From the NCBI GenBank assembly GCA_963792445.1, contig CAWBWO010000007.1:1-64000 (forward strand): a DNA stretch of 64,000 nt. Direction: 5' to 3'. Under the pieces are notes generated by a model. The model did no database searches and was not told the origin of the DNA. It was given only the letters and a program-made list of their open reading frames with translations. This stretch comes from Rummeliibacillus sp963792445. Its GTDB lineage: Bacteria > Bacillota > Bacilli > Bacillales_A > Planococcaceae. Positions 14,754 to 24,502 of the stretch are shown here, one piece after another (position 1 is the first letter of the stretch; each line of letters starts with the position of its first letter). The translations under genes and the position numbers were made by a program.

Positions 14754-17360
14754 TTATCGCCTTCTAACAAACAACAATTTAAACCACTGATTCACTAAAA
14801 ACGGCATTAGAGCTAATCCATAAATCATGCCTAATTGAATGAAATTTAATTTTGCGACTTCAAATACTCCTGAAAGGGATGGCAAGAAGAGTACTGCATG
14901 TAAACTCACTACTCCTATAATAAATGCGACCCAAGCATACTTGTTTGAAAATACGCCAATCGTGAAGATGGATTGTTTGGATCTCGAGTTAAATCCATGG
15001 ATTAATCTAGATAGGCATAATGTCGTAAATGCCATCGTACTTGCGGTCACCGTATTGCCCGTTGACAATCCCACACGAAACGCAAAAATGGTAGCAATGG
15101 CGATTAGTATCCCTTCTAACACCACTTGTGTTGTAAATCTTTTATTGAGTAGAGGCTTGTGAATATTTCTAGGCTTGTCCTTCATCACTTTTTTGTTTTG
15201 TGGTTCCAAACCAATCGCGATGGCTGGTAAACTATCGGTCAGTAAGTTAATGAATAGTAGATGCACAGGTGCAAAAGGAACTGGTAAACCAAAGACAGTT
15301 GCATATAATACAACGAAAATAGCGCCGGCATTCCCAGATAATAAGAATAGAATGGCGTTTTTAATATTTGTATAGAGACTTCTACCATTTGCGATGGATT
15401 TAACAATGGTGGAGAAATTATCATCCGTTAATACCATGGAAGATGCGTCTTTCGCTACTTCTGTACCCGTGATCCCCATTGCGACCCCGATATCTGCTTG
15501 TTTTAACGCTGGTGCATCGTTCACTCCATCCCCTGTCATGGCAACTACATGTCCTTTATCCTGCCACGCTTTGACGATTCGGAGTTTATGCTCTGGTGAT
15601 ACTCGAGCGTAGACAGAGAGATCTTCCACTTTATCTCGTAATTGCTCGTCCGTTAATTCTTCTATTTCATACCCTTCGATTGCTTCAGATGGATCTTGCA
15701 AAATACCAATTTGCTTGGCGATCGCGGTTGCAGTAATTTTGTGATCTCCTGTAATCATCACGGGTTTAACGCCAGCACTGATACAGTTCTCAACCGCTTC
15801 TTTCGATTCTTTTCTTGGTGGGTCCATAATGGCGATTAATCCGACGAAGATCAAATCTCGCTCGTCTCGTACATCGATTGCTTGTTGTGACCTTAACTCT
15901 TTGTACGTAATAGCTAATACACGTAAGCCATTTAGCGAAAAATTACGGTTAACACTTTCAATTTTCTTTCGATGATCTTCTGTGATGTCAACTATGCCAC
16001 GAGATGTTTCTATTTTTACAACTTTAGGTAAAAGGACATCGAGTGCACCTTTTGTAATCATCCGATATTGATGATTGTACTGGTTCACTGTACTCATAAG
16101 CTTTCTGTCAGAATCAAAAGGAATTTCCGCCACTCTTGGGTATTGATCTCTTACCTGTAATTCATCAAATTGGTATTCTCTTCCTAATTTAACGAGTGCC
16201 ATTTCAGTAGGATCACCAATTTCGATATGATCACTTGTCACAGCATCATTACATAATAAGGCCATTTCCAAAAACTTTTTCTGTAGACTATTTTCTATCA
16301 AAAGTTCATCTTGTGCCATTGTTTTTTGGTCGACATAAACGTATTGAGCAGTCATTTTATTTTCCGTTAATGTCCCCGTTTTATCTGAGCAAATAACGGA
16401 TACACTTCCCAAACTTTCAACTGCATATAGTTTTCGTATGATGGCATTTTCCTTAGCCATTTTTTGCGTACCAAAAGCAAGTACGATTGTAACGATGGAA
16501 CTTAATGCTTCTGGAATAGCTGCTACAGCAAGCGAAACCGCGAACATAAAAGATTCCACTAACTCTCTTCCACGAATTAAGTCAATCGCGAAAATCGCAA
16601 CACAGATCATCGTGATGCCGAGTGCTAATTTTTCACCAAACTGATCAAGGCTTATTTGAAGAGGTGTTTTCTTTTCTTTTGCAGTATCGAGTAAATTGGC
16701 GATTTTCCCGATTTCTGTTTCCATTCCAATTGCTGTGACAATCGCCATACCTCGTCCATTCGTAACAAAACTACCAGTGTGAACCATATTTTTCTTATCA
16801 GCAACACCAATTTGATCATCATGGATGAGCTCCGTATTTTTGGCTACAGAAAGCGATTCTCCTGTCAGCGAACTTTCGTTAATTTGCAGATTATAGCTTT
16901 CGATTAGCCTGCCATCTGCACTAATATAATCGCCTGCTTCTAATAAAAGGATATCTCCCACCACAATCTCCTCTGATGGAATTTCTACTATTCTATTGTT
17001 ACGCATGACTTTTGCAATGGGAGAAGTCAATGCTTTTAGATTGTCCAAAGATTGTTCTGCCTTCACATGTTGAACAGTTCCGAGAATCGCGTTTAATATA
17101 ATGACAATCATAATAACAATCGTACTTTCAAATTCCCCTAATAGAAATGAAATGGCAGCTGCAACCATTAAAATAATGACGAGCAAATCTTTGAACTGGC
17201 TAAAGAAAACAGCGATTGTACTTGTCCTTTTTCCTTCTTCTAACGCATTTGGTCCGTATTCTTCTTGACGTATTTGAACATCTTCGTCAGCTAATCCTTC
17301 ATTTGTAACATTTAACAAATCCATGACTTCTACAGTTGATTGTTGATAATAATTCGACAT
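14754..17360 (-). CDS. P-type calcium-transporting ATPase
   Basis: This 868-residue membrane pump belongs to the SERCA/PMCA-like P2 ATPases and probably exports Ca2+ using ATP. It has an N-terminal cation-ATPase domain, the actuator motif LTGES (near 165) and the fourth-helix motif IPEAL. The phosphorylation site is SDKTGTLT (near 325), and the hinge is MTGDGVNDAP (near 595). The sixth-helix motif NLLTDSLPA provides Ca-binding Asn/Asp. It has about ten membrane helices. The start follows AAAGGGGATTAT. No metal-binding Cys motif is seen, which argues against heavy-metal transport. Monocistronic. Confidence 0.9.
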   Translation of the reverse strand: MSNYYQQSTVEVMDLLNVTNEGLADEDVQIRQEEYGPNALEEGKRTSTIAVFFSQFKDLLVIILMVAAAISFLLGEFESTIVIMIVIILNAILGTVQHVKAEQSLDNLKALTSPIAKVMRNNRIVEIPSEEIVVGDILLLEAGDYISADGRLIESYNLQINESSLTGESLSVAKNTELIHDDQIGVADKKNMVHTGSFVTNGRGMAIVTAIGMETEIGKIANLLDTAKEKKTPLQISLDQFGEKLALGITMICVAIFAIDLIRGRELVESFMFAVSLAVAAIPEALSSIVTIVLAFGTQKMAKENAIIRKLYAVESLGSVSVICSDKTGTLTENKMTAQYVYVDQKTMAQDELLIENSLQKKFLEMALLCNDAVTSDHIEIGDPTEMALVKLGREYQFDELQVRDQYPRVAEIPFDSDRKLMSTVNQYNHQYRMITKGALDVLLPKVVKIETSRGIVDITEDHRKKIESVNRNFSLNGLRVLAITYKELRSQQAIDVRDERDLIFVGLIAIMDPPRKESKEAVENCISAGVKPVMITGDHKITATAIAKQIGILQDPSEAIEGYEIEELTDEQLRDKVEDLSVYARVSPEHKLRIVKAWQDKGHVVAMTGDGVNDAPALKQADIGVAMGITGTEVAKDASSMVLTDDNFSTIVKSIANGRSLYTNIKNAILFLLSGNAGAIFVVLYATVFGLPVPFAPVHLLFINLLTDSLPAIAIGLEPQNKKVMKDKPRNIHKPLLNKRFTTQVVLEGILIAIATIFAFRVGLSTGNTVTASTMAFTTLCLSRLIHGFNSRSKQSIFTIGVFSNKYAWVAFIIGVVSLHAVLFLPSLSGVFEVAKLNFIQLGMIYGLALMPFLVNQWFKLLFVRRR

Positions 17361-17616
17361 ATAATCCCCTTTCTTTCGAGATGACTAGAATTTCTAGAAT
17401 GGCAGGAACTTTAGTAGATGTCCTAGTATCTAAATTCTTATATAGAGCTCTACTAATATATTCTTTGAATTCTTTTCATATGATTCGAAAAGTAGATAGA
17501 TGAAAAAATAGATACAATAAGAGCAGGAAAAGTTTTTACTAGCAATTTTCTCATCATTTTCTCATCAAAAGATTATAGAATAGTACAGTATGCTATTAGA
17601 AAGAGGGGGTAAAATT

Positions 17617-18792
17617 TTGGCAAATCAATTTAAAAAGACGTTTTGTGTGGCCATGATGACAGGATTAATTGGATCTACTACCATCATGACTTTGCCTGAT
17701 TCAATTACGGCATCTGCATCAAGTGGATACACTTTAAAAAATGGTAAGTTAATTTCAACAAAAACGAAAAAAACAGTGAAGGGTTACAAATTTTATAAGT
17801 CAACATTATATAAGAATGGAACAAAATATACTGGGACTTACAAAGGGCTTAGATATAAGAGTGGTAAAAAATTTAACGGTGCTTACAAAGGCATTAGATA
17901 TAAGAGCGGCAAAAAATTGACTGGTGCTTACAAAGGGATTCAATATAATAATGGCCAATATTACACAGGAACAAAAAATGGCATTACATATAAAGCCGGA
18001 AAAGTAGTATCGGCCACAAATGTAAATAAAGTTGACAAAACAGCAATTGTCTATGTAAAAGATCAACCATTACTCAAAGCGTTAAATGATTTATTAGGTC
18101 GAAAAAACTTAACCCAAAATATAACAGTAGCTGATTTAAGAAGTTTTAAAGGCACATTATTCTTAAATGGTGATACGGATGAAAGAGAAACCTTTGGAAT
18201 GTTCGATATTGAGGATATTCAACCACTTGCATTCTGTACCAATATTGACGAACTTTCGATCGCAAATAATGCGATTCATTCGATCATTCCTCTTTCAAAA
18301 CTAACCAATTTAAAAAAATTAAACATTAGTTTCAACAATCTTCAATTTATCGATTCTCTTGAAAAATTAACGAATTTAACGGAATTAAAAGTCGCTGGCA
18401 ATACTTTAAAAACTGTTGATGTCGTTCAAAAAATGCCCAATTTGCAAGCCTTAGACGCATGGAATAATAAGATTGAAAACATAGAGGGCATCGGGAATTT
18501 ATCGAAATTAAACTATCTGAATTTAAACGACAATAAAATTCAAGATATTTCGGAAATTGCATCATTAACAAATCTTACAGAACTAAATTTGACCAATAAT
18601 AAGATTAAAAACATCGAAAAACTTAATGGAAATACTAAATTAGTCACGCTTTATTTAGGATATAATAGCATTTTTTCAATTGACGGATTAAATGCATTAA
18701 CAAATCTTAAAACGCTTTATGTAAATGATAATTATCTAACTTCAATGGATTCACTCTCTTCATTGAAAAACCTATACGACTTTGCATATTGA
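17617..18792 (+). CDS. Secreted leucine-rich-repeat protein, 3' frameshift
   Basis: The 391-residue product has a signal peptide (FCVAMMTGLIGSTTIM, cleavage near ITASA) and four tandem 15-residue basic repeats (YKGIRYKSGKK type, about 65-125). About seven internalin-like LRRs of roughly 22 residues follow (LTNLTELNLTNNKIKNIEKL). It is probably a surface or matrix protein that binds other molecules. The TTG at 17617 is used as start because AGAGGGGG lies seven bases upstream. One extra T near 18780 changes the frame; without it the protein would continue LHIERNEISKDAILPETTW and end at 18874, 28 residues further. Confidence 0.75.
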   Translation: MANQFKKTFCVAMMTGLIGSTTIMTLPDSITASASSGYTLKNGKLISTKTKKTVKGYKFYKSTLYKNGTKYTGTYKGLRYKSGKKFNGAYKGIRYKSGKKLTGAYKGIQYNNGQYYTGTKNGITYKAGKVVSATNVNKVDKTAIVYVKDQPLLKALNDLLGRKNLTQNITVADLRSFKGTLFLNGDTDERETFGMFDIEDIQPLAFCTNIDELSIANNAIHSIIPLSKLTNLKKLNISFNNLQFIDSLEKLTNLTELKVAGNTLKTVDVVQKMPNLQALDAWNNKIENIEGIGNLSKLNYLNLNDNKIQDISEIASLTNLTELNLTNNKIKNIEKLNGNTKLVTLYLGYNSIFSIDGLNALTNLKTLYVNDNYLTSMDSLSSLKNLYDFAY

Positions 18793-18881
18793 AAGAAATG
18801 AAATTTCGAAAGACGCCATTCTTCCAGAAACTACTTGGCCTCATGATGGAAGATTATTTAAACGATACGAATAACTAAAAA

Positions 18882-18926
18882 AATCTCCTTTGTATGGAAT
18901 TTTCCACACGGAGGAGATTTCTTTTG
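18882..18926 (+). terminator. Rho-independent terminator
   Basis: AAATCTCCT and AGGAGATTT, with further pairing of GTATGG/CCACAC, form a stem followed by TCTTTT. It lies a few bases beyond the frame-shifted stop at 18874, supporting that as the original gene end. Confidence 0.7.
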
Positions 18927-19092
18927 TGTCTAAGTCGATTCATTAATTAGAAGAGGCTGAATCGCTAGTTCAAACGCCAGCTGGAGCATCATTCTAAATA
19001 AAATATTATTCGATATATAGGAATTTTTTAGTAATCTTATTACTTTTGATGTATAATCTTTCTAGATAAAGTGAAAAAGGAACTGGTGCTTT

Positions 19093-21867
19093 ATGCATAA
19101 AGAACAAACAAGATATTCTAGATTAGCTCAGATTACCAAATTGATTAACACCAATCTTAATTTATGTGAAGTCATGAATCAGGTTACATATGCGATTGCT
19201 GAAGAAATTGTTCAATGCCATTCGATTGGAATTTATTTTCCTCAAGATGATGGGTCATTTAAGGGGAAAATAAGGAATCTTTCAAATAGAAATGACTATA
19301 ACGTAAGCAACCATGTCATCCATCCTGATTCAGATTGGATTGTAAAAGAAGTAGTTGAATCTAAAAAAACGATCTATCTTCCCAATACTTCAATAGAACA
19401 GTGGCTTCAAACAGACTCGATAAAAAAATTTAACATTCATTCACTTATAGCCCTCCCCTTCTCTATTGATAATGAGTTATTAGGGCTTGTCTTTTTATTT
19501 AATCACCATACTGAGTTGAACTTATCAGAAAATGATATTCAAACGGTTGAAACCTATATTGGTATGGCATCCGTTGCCATTCGAAACGCAAAAGAATTAA
19601 CGTATAAAGAACATCTTATTAAAGAAAAACAGTTATTATTGGATGCGACACGTGATTTATCCATGTGTTCCTCTATGCACGACTGTATCGATCGATGTTT
19701 TTTCTATTTAGCAAAAGTTTTAGGCACGCATGATATTGGACTTCATTTACTTGACCCCATCGCTTTAGAAAAGTTAAAACCGATGACCTTAAGCAAAGAA
19801 TGTAAGTGGACAGAAGAAGAGTTTGTTTTGAAACATCAATTAGCCAATGTGGATCCTAATAATGATGCGGTCATGCAAGAAGTGTATAGGACACAAAAAG
19901 CGGTGTTTATACCTGATGTCTCAAGAGATGATCGACCTAACAAAGCTGTATGCCAGAATTTTGAAATTAAGAGTCTTCTCATGATGCCCTTGATTTCAAT
20001 GGGAGAGATTTTAGGTCAATTTTGTATCGCAAACCTTGGAGATGAGGAAATCCATCACATAGAAAACACACTACAACTGGCTCAGTCTATGATCGATGCA
20101 ACAGCTTCAACTCTTTCCAATCTATTATTTATGGAAAAGCAAGTGGAAATTATTGAAAACAGAACATCTGAATTATGTTTAAAAAACCAAGAACTCGAAC
20201 AAGCACTAGCAGAATTACAACTCTTAAGTCGCGAAAAAGAATTAATCCTTAACTCTGCTGGTGAAGGAATTTTCGGTTTAGATCTTCATCACCGGATCAC
20301 ATTTTGTAATCCATCTGGTGCACGAATGCTTGGCTATGAAAGAGAAGATGAGTTAATCGGACAATCCGTTCATTCTATTTTCCATGGAGTTCCTGCAAAC
20401 TTATCGTTAAATTCGGATTATGTTGAAAAAGAATGCGAATTTTTTAGAAAAGACCATACCAGTTTTCCCGTTGAATATGTCATTGCTTGCATCGTAGAGG
20501 ATAACGAAATCGTAGGAGAAGTAGTTACTTTTAAAGACATTAAGGAAAGAAAACAATTAGAAGAAAAGATTACATATCACGCATATTATGATAGTTTAAC
20601 AGATTTGCCCAATAGACTATTGTTAACAGAACGATTGACAGAAGGAATCATTAATGCGATAGAAAAAAATGAGAAATTTGCCATGTTGTACTTAGATTTA
20701 GACCGTTTCAAATATATCAATGATTCTCTCGGTCATTCGATTGGTGATCACCTATTGTGCGATGTTGCCACAAGATTACGTGAATGTGTTCCTCCTACTG
20801 CCACATTATCACGGCAAGGTGGAGATGAGTTTGCTATCTATTTACCGCATATAAAAGATCGAATCGAAGTTTTGCATATCGTGAATCGTATCATCCAAGC
20901 TTTCTCTAAGCCATTTCAATTAGTAGACAATGAACTGTTTATTAAAACGAGTATTGGTATTAGTCTATATCCTGAACACGGTGACACGACAGAATTGCTG
21001 ATCAAAAATGCGGATACAGCTATGTACAAAGCCAAGAAAATGACAGGAAATAGTTATCATTTCTTCTCTGAAGGCATGGCAATCAAAAACTATGAAAATA
21101 TTAAAATAGAAAATGCACTATATAAAGCATTAGAAAACGATGAATTTGTTCTCTACTACCAACCACAAATCAACTATCAAACAATGCAACTTGAGGGAGT
21201 AGAAGCTTTAGTAAGATGGATTCATCCAGAAAAAGGAATAATTCCTCCAGTTCATTTTATCCCAATTGCAGAAGAGACTGGTATAATCATTTCACTAGGT
21301 GAATGGGTTTTAAGGGAAGCTTGTAAACAAATGACATTATGGCTTTGCAAAGGATATAAGCTAAAAAGTATGTCTGTCAATATCTCGGTATGTCAATTTG
21401 AACAAATCAATCTATTTTCAGTTGTCAAAAATATCCTAGAAGAAGTTGGGCTTGCACCAGAGTATTTACAGCTCGAACTGACAGAAAACCTAATTATCAA
21501 AAATACAGAGTTAACATTAAAAACCATGAAAGAACTGAATGCACTAGGGATTAAAATTGCCATTGATGATTTTGGTACAGGATACTCATCGTTGGGCTAT
21601 TTAAGGAATTTGCCCATTTCAACATTGAAAATTGATAAGTCATTTGTCGATGTTATGTTCCAAGATGAAGGGGCAATCACAAACACAATCATCAACCTAG
21701 CTAAAAACCTAAATCTTGATGTCATAGCAGAAGGGGTAGAAACGAAGGACCAAGCAGAAATTTTACGGTCTCAAGATTGTACGTTTATGCAAGGGTATTA
21801 TTTCAGTAAGCCGATCACTGCTACTGAATTTGAAACAAAATATTTCTTGTCTCCCTCACAATGTTAA
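19093..21867 (+). CDS. GAF-GAF-PAS-GGDEF-EAL c-di-GMP enzyme
   Basis: This 924-residue soluble signalling protein has two GAF domains (about 15-165 and 190-345), a coiled linker (about 350-385) and a PAS domain (about 385-495). A GGDEF domain follows (about 500-665, RQGGDEF intact) and an EAL domain (about 680-915) with VEALVRW, LELTEN, IAIDDFGTGYSSL and VIAEGVET. Both catalytic signatures are intact, so it may make and/or degrade cyclic-di-GMP; no RxxD inhibitory site is seen before GGDEF. No membrane helix. The start follows AAAAAGGAACTGG. Monogenic. Confidence 0.92.
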   Translation: MHKEQTRYSRLAQITKLINTNLNLCEVMNQVTYAIAEEIVQCHSIGIYFPQDDGSFKGKIRNLSNRNDYNVSNHVIHPDSDWIVKEVVESKKTIYLPNTSIEQWLQTDSIKKFNIHSLIALPFSIDNELLGLVFLFNHHTELNLSENDIQTVETYIGMASVAIRNAKELTYKEHLIKEKQLLLDATRDLSMCSSMHDCIDRCFFYLAKVLGTHDIGLHLLDPIALEKLKPMTLSKECKWTEEEFVLKHQLANVDPNNDAVMQEVYRTQKAVFIPDVSRDDRPNKAVCQNFEIKSLLMMPLISMGEILGQFCIANLGDEEIHHIENTLQLAQSMIDATASTLSNLLFMEKQVEIIENRTSELCLKNQELEQALAELQLLSREKELILNSAGEGIFGLDLHHRITFCNPSGARMLGYEREDELIGQSVHSIFHGVPANLSLNSDYVEKECEFFRKDHTSFPVEYVIACIVEDNEIVGEVVTFKDIKERKQLEEKITYHAYYDSLTDLPNRLLLTERLTEGIINAIEKNEKFAMLYLDLDRFKYINDSLGHSIGDHLLCDVATRLRECVPPTATLSRQGGDEFAIYLPHIKDRIEVLHIVNRIIQAFSKPFQLVDNELFIKTSIGISLYPEHGDTTELLIKNADTAMYKAKKMTGNSYHFFSEGMAIKNYENIKIENALYKALENDEFVLYYQPQINYQTMQLEGVEALVRWIHPEKGIIPPVHFIPIAEETGIIISLGEWVLREACKQMTLWLCKGYKLKSMSVNISVCQFEQINLFSVVKNILEEVGLAPEYLQLELTENLIIKNTELTLKTMKELNALGIKIAIDDFGTGYSSLGYLRNLPISTLKIDKSFVDVMFQDEGAITNTIINLAKNLNLDVIAEGVETKDQAEILRSQDCTFMQGYYFSKPITATEFETKYFLSPSQC

Positions 21868-21877
21868 AAAGAATAAT

Positions 21878-21927
21878 AAAAAAGTTCCCTCCCTTTCGCT
21901 ATTGTGAAAGTTAGGGAAAACTTTTTG
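21878..21927 (+). terminator. Terminator of the GGDEF-EAL gene
   Basis: AAAAAGTT-CCT-CTTTC pairs with GAAAG-AGG-AAACTTTTT around a GCTATTGT loop, with a T-run on the plus strand. Confidence 0.7.
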
Positions 21928-22038
21928 GTATATTTCTATATCTTATTGTGATATAATAATGGAAGACTATTTAATAGTGATAGATACAATTGATTGATAA
22001 CAATTCACCATTTTGTATCCACATCCAATGTAATGTTA

Positions 22039-22111
22039 GCCTTTATAGCTCAGGGGATAGAGCAAAAGTTTCCTAAACTTTAGGTCGCAGGTTCGAATCC
22101 TGCTAAGGGCA
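22039..22111 (+). tRNA. tRNA-Arg (anticodon CCU)
   Basis: A full cloverleaf can be folded. The acceptor stem is GCCTTTA/TAAGGGC, the D-arm GCTC-AGGGGATA-GAGC, the anticodon stem AAAGT/ACTTT with loop TTCCTAA (anticodon CCT), and the T-arm GCAGG-TTCGAAT-CCTGC. The discriminator base is A and CCA is not encoded. It reads AGG codons. tRNA genes of this type are frequent integration sites, but no integrase or att duplication is visible here. Confidence 0.93.
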
Positions 22112-22126
22112 TCTTTTATTAAGTCC

Positions 22127-22153
22127 GAAAACCCTTGATTTCAAGGGTTTTTT
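22127..22153 (+). terminator. Terminator after tRNA-Arg
   Basis: AAACCCTTGA-TT-TCAAGGGTTT followed by TTTTAT is a strong intrinsic terminator 16 bases after the tRNA. Confidence 0.85.
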
Positions 22154-22233
22154 ATATTTTGAGTAGAAAATGAATCTATTACTCTTTTGAGATTTTTTTA
22201 GATACAATGAATTACTTACTAATATCATACCTT

Positions 22234-22980
22234 TTATTTCCAAAGGTTAAATAACCCCTCATTCACTCCTAAATTATACATATAATATGCACCAAAAATA
22301 ACACTAATAGCGCCGGTAATGATTCCTAGTGTTCCACTAATGTTCGTACGCTTTTTACTCAATACAAATGGAATACCAATAATGGTCGTAAAAAAGAGCA
22401 TTCCAATAACGGTTCCAAGTCCAAAGATCATGATATAAACAGCTGCTTCTCCAACACTCTTAACTGTACTCATCGTTAACAAAACCATCGCGCCACTTCC
22501 TGCCAAACCATGGACTAAGCCAATCAACGTTGAACTTAAATACGTTCTCTTTTTATGCTGATGATGATGATCGTGTTCCCCCTCATTTTTATGGGAATGG
22601 ACATGCATATGTTCATCTTCGTCAACTTCTATATCTTCTATATCCTGAGTATGTGTATGACTATGCTTATGTATATGGATATGTTTAAAAGAAAGTATCG
22701 TTTTCGCACCAAGATAAACAAGCATGATGCCAACTAAAAATTCTAAAGACATTGCCCACTTTTCCGGAATTTCGCCCTTCATGAGAATAACAATAATACC
22801 CACTATAAACAATGTAGCCGTATGACCAATCCCCCAAAATACACCCGCTAATGAAGAATGCCATAACTTTTTACTTTTACTTGCAATTGTAGAAACAGCA
22901 ATCACATGGTCTGGTTCAATCGCGTGCTTGATTCCTAAAATAAACCCCAAAGCTAGTACAGAAAATATCGTTGCATCCAA
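22234..22980 (-). CDS. ureH: UreH/NicO-type nickel permease
   Basis: The 248-residue membrane protein probably imports Ni2+ for urease. The first helix has the metal motif GIKHAIEPDHVIAV. A central cytoplasmic loop is extremely His-rich (HIHIHKHSHTHT, then HMHVHSH and HDHHHQH), and a second conserved motif is GLVHGLAGSGAMVLL. About six membrane helices are visible. The start is a TTG at 22980 with GGGGG seven bases upstream. A terminator hairpin at 23012 separates it partly from ureD. The location next to the urease genes supports nickel as substrate. Confidence 0.88.
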   Translation of the reverse strand: MDATIFSVLALGFILGIKHAIEPDHVIAVSTIASKSKKLWHSSLAGVFWGIGHTATLFIVGIIVILMKGEIPEKWAMSLEFLVGIMLVYLGAKTILSFKHIHIHKHSHTHTQDIEDIEVDEDEHMHVHSHKNEGEHDHHHQHKKRTYLSSTLIGLVHGLAGSGAMVLLTMSTVKSVGEAAVYIMIFGLGTVIGMLFFTTIIGIPFVLSKKRTNISGTLGIITGAISVIFGAYYMYNLGVNEGLFNLWK

Positions 22981-23011
22981 CTAATTTCCCCCTATACTTT
23001 TTTTATTAAAA

Positions 23012-23037
23012 CCCAGCAACCTTGATAATTGCTGGGG
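23012..23037 (-). terminator. Terminator between ureD and nickel permease
   Basis: CCCAGCAA and TTGCTGGG form a stem; on the minus strand TTTTAATAAAAAAAG follows. It may act as an attenuator before the permease gene. Confidence 0.6.
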
Positions 23038-23044
23038 TAGTTCA

Positions 23045-23869
23045 TTAATATTTTCTCAAAAAACTAGGTGATTTTTCATACCATTCCTGACTAAGAAAGG
23101 TATGAAAATCGGAAAATATTCTTTCTATTGTTTGTGTTTTATTCGCTAACACTCGAATGGTAAAACCCGGAATCGGTAGTAACGATATGCCTATCTTATA
23201 ATCATTTAAATGATCTGGTAAAGTTTGATTTAAACGATCAAGAAGAGAATGATTCACTTTTTCATCAATTACGATCATGGAACCTAAATGAGAATAGCCT
23301 TCCATTAATCCTAAGCCTTCTATATTTTGCAGCTTTGGATTTAATTTGATATGATCATATACTGCTAGCTCATTTTCCATATAAATTTCATTGATGAGTT
23401 GTAGCATATCATAGCTAAATCTTTCTCCTTCAGGTGACCATCCAGGAGTAATAATATCTGTATATAGAAGTGAACATCCTTTTTCCATATAGATTACATT
23501 TTTTTGTTTATAACGGGCATGTTGATATCCAATAAGTGGATCGGGAATATATTCAAGATAACTGCCTTCTTTTAGATGAAACTCAGCTTCCTGATAGGCA
23601 TGCGTGTGTGGTGTCTTATATATTTTGGTTGCCGATTGGGTTGTTAAGGTTAGTCTTGCCTGCTTCTCAAGTGTTGTGATGATTTGATAGCGATCCCCGT
23701 CTAAGTAGCCACCGCCTGGATTTAAAATATAATAGCAGGCTTGACCGGAATCATCGTGATAAACGGGACGCATGACTTTGTACGCCCCTTGAAAATACAC
23801 ATCACTTGCTATGGTTTTGCCATTTCTTTCTTCCATACCTAATCGTAAAACGCCTGTCCAATCCCCCAT
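23045..23869 (-). CDS. ureD: Urease accessory protein UreD
   Basis: The 274-residue protein matches UreD (called UreH in Helicobacter), the scaffold that binds apo-urease with UreF and UreG during nickel insertion. Recognisable stretches are YYILNPGGGYLDGDRY (about 46-61), QSATKIYKT (about 78-86) and YIPDPLIGYQHARY. The ATG at 23869 lies one base after the UreG stop, indicating translational coupling. It is last of the core urease operon. Confidence 0.92.
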   Translation of the reverse strand: MGDWTGVLRLGMEERNGKTIASDVYFQGAYKVMRPVYHDDSGQACYYILNPGGGYLDGDRYQIITTLEKQARLTLTTQSATKIYKTPHTHAYQEAEFHLKEGSYLEYIPDPLIGYQHARYKQKNVIYMEKGCSLLYTDIITPGWSPEGERFSYDMLQLINEIYMENELAVYDHIKLNPKLQNIEGLGLMEGYSHLGSMIVIDEKVNHSLLDRLNQTLPDHLNDYKIGISLLPIPGFTIRVLANKTQTIERIFSDFHTFLSQEWYEKSPSFLRKY

Positions 23870-23870
23870 C

Positions 23871-24485
23871 TTACGCCAATCCTTTTAAAAGAGCATTTTT
23901 CTTTAACCATTCTATGACTTCATCGAGCCCTTCATTCTCTTTTAAATTGGTAAAAACAAAAGGTTTATCACCTCGGAAAACCTTTGTATCCGATGCCATC
24001 ACATCAAGGCTTGCACCAACATATGGAGCTAAATCTGTTTTATTGATAATAAATAAATCAGATTTAATCATTCCTTGTCCGCCTTTACGTGGGATTTTTT
24101 CACCTTGCGCCACGTCTATAATATATATGGAAAAGTCGACCAATTCAGGACTGAATGTGGCAGCTAAATTATCTCCACCACTTTCTACAAAAATAAGTTC
24201 TACATCCGGATGCTTCGCTTTTAATTCATCTATCGCAGCGAAATTCATGGAAGCATCTTCACGAATTGCTGTGTGAGGGCATCCTCCTGTTTCGACACCA
24301 ATGATGCGATCGGCTTCAAGCACACCGTTTTTCATTAAAAATTTCGCATCTTCTTTTGTATAAATATCATTTGTCACAACGGCCATACTAATTTCATCTT
24401 GTAAATGACGAGTTAACTTTTCAACCAACATCGTTTTACCTGCTCCAACAGGTCCTCCTACACCAATTTTAATGGGTTCCATCAT
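23871..24485 (-). CDS. ureG: Urease accessory GTPase UreG
   Basis: The 204-residue SIMIBI-class GTPase drives nickel delivery to urease. The P-loop GVGGPVGAGKTMLVE lies at about residues 7-21, the nickel-binding region is ETGGCPHTAIREDAS (Cys-Pro-His at about 70), followed by ESGGDNLAATFS and NKTDLAPYVGA for guanine recognition. ATG 24485 was chosen because AGGAAG ends five bases before it; GTG 24491 overlaps that signal. Confidence 0.95.
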   Translation of the reverse strand: MMEPIKIGVGGPVGAGKTMLVEKLTRHLQDEISMAVVTNDIYTKEDAKFLMKNGVLEADRIIGVETGGCPHTAIREDASMNFAAIDELKAKHPDVELIFVESGGDNLAATFSPELVDFSIYIIDVAQGEKIPRKGGQGMIKSDLFIINKTDLAPYVGASLDVMASDTKVFRGDKPFVFTNLKENEGLDEVIEWLKKNALLKGLA

Positions 24486-24502
24486 TAACACTTCCTATTC
24501 TT

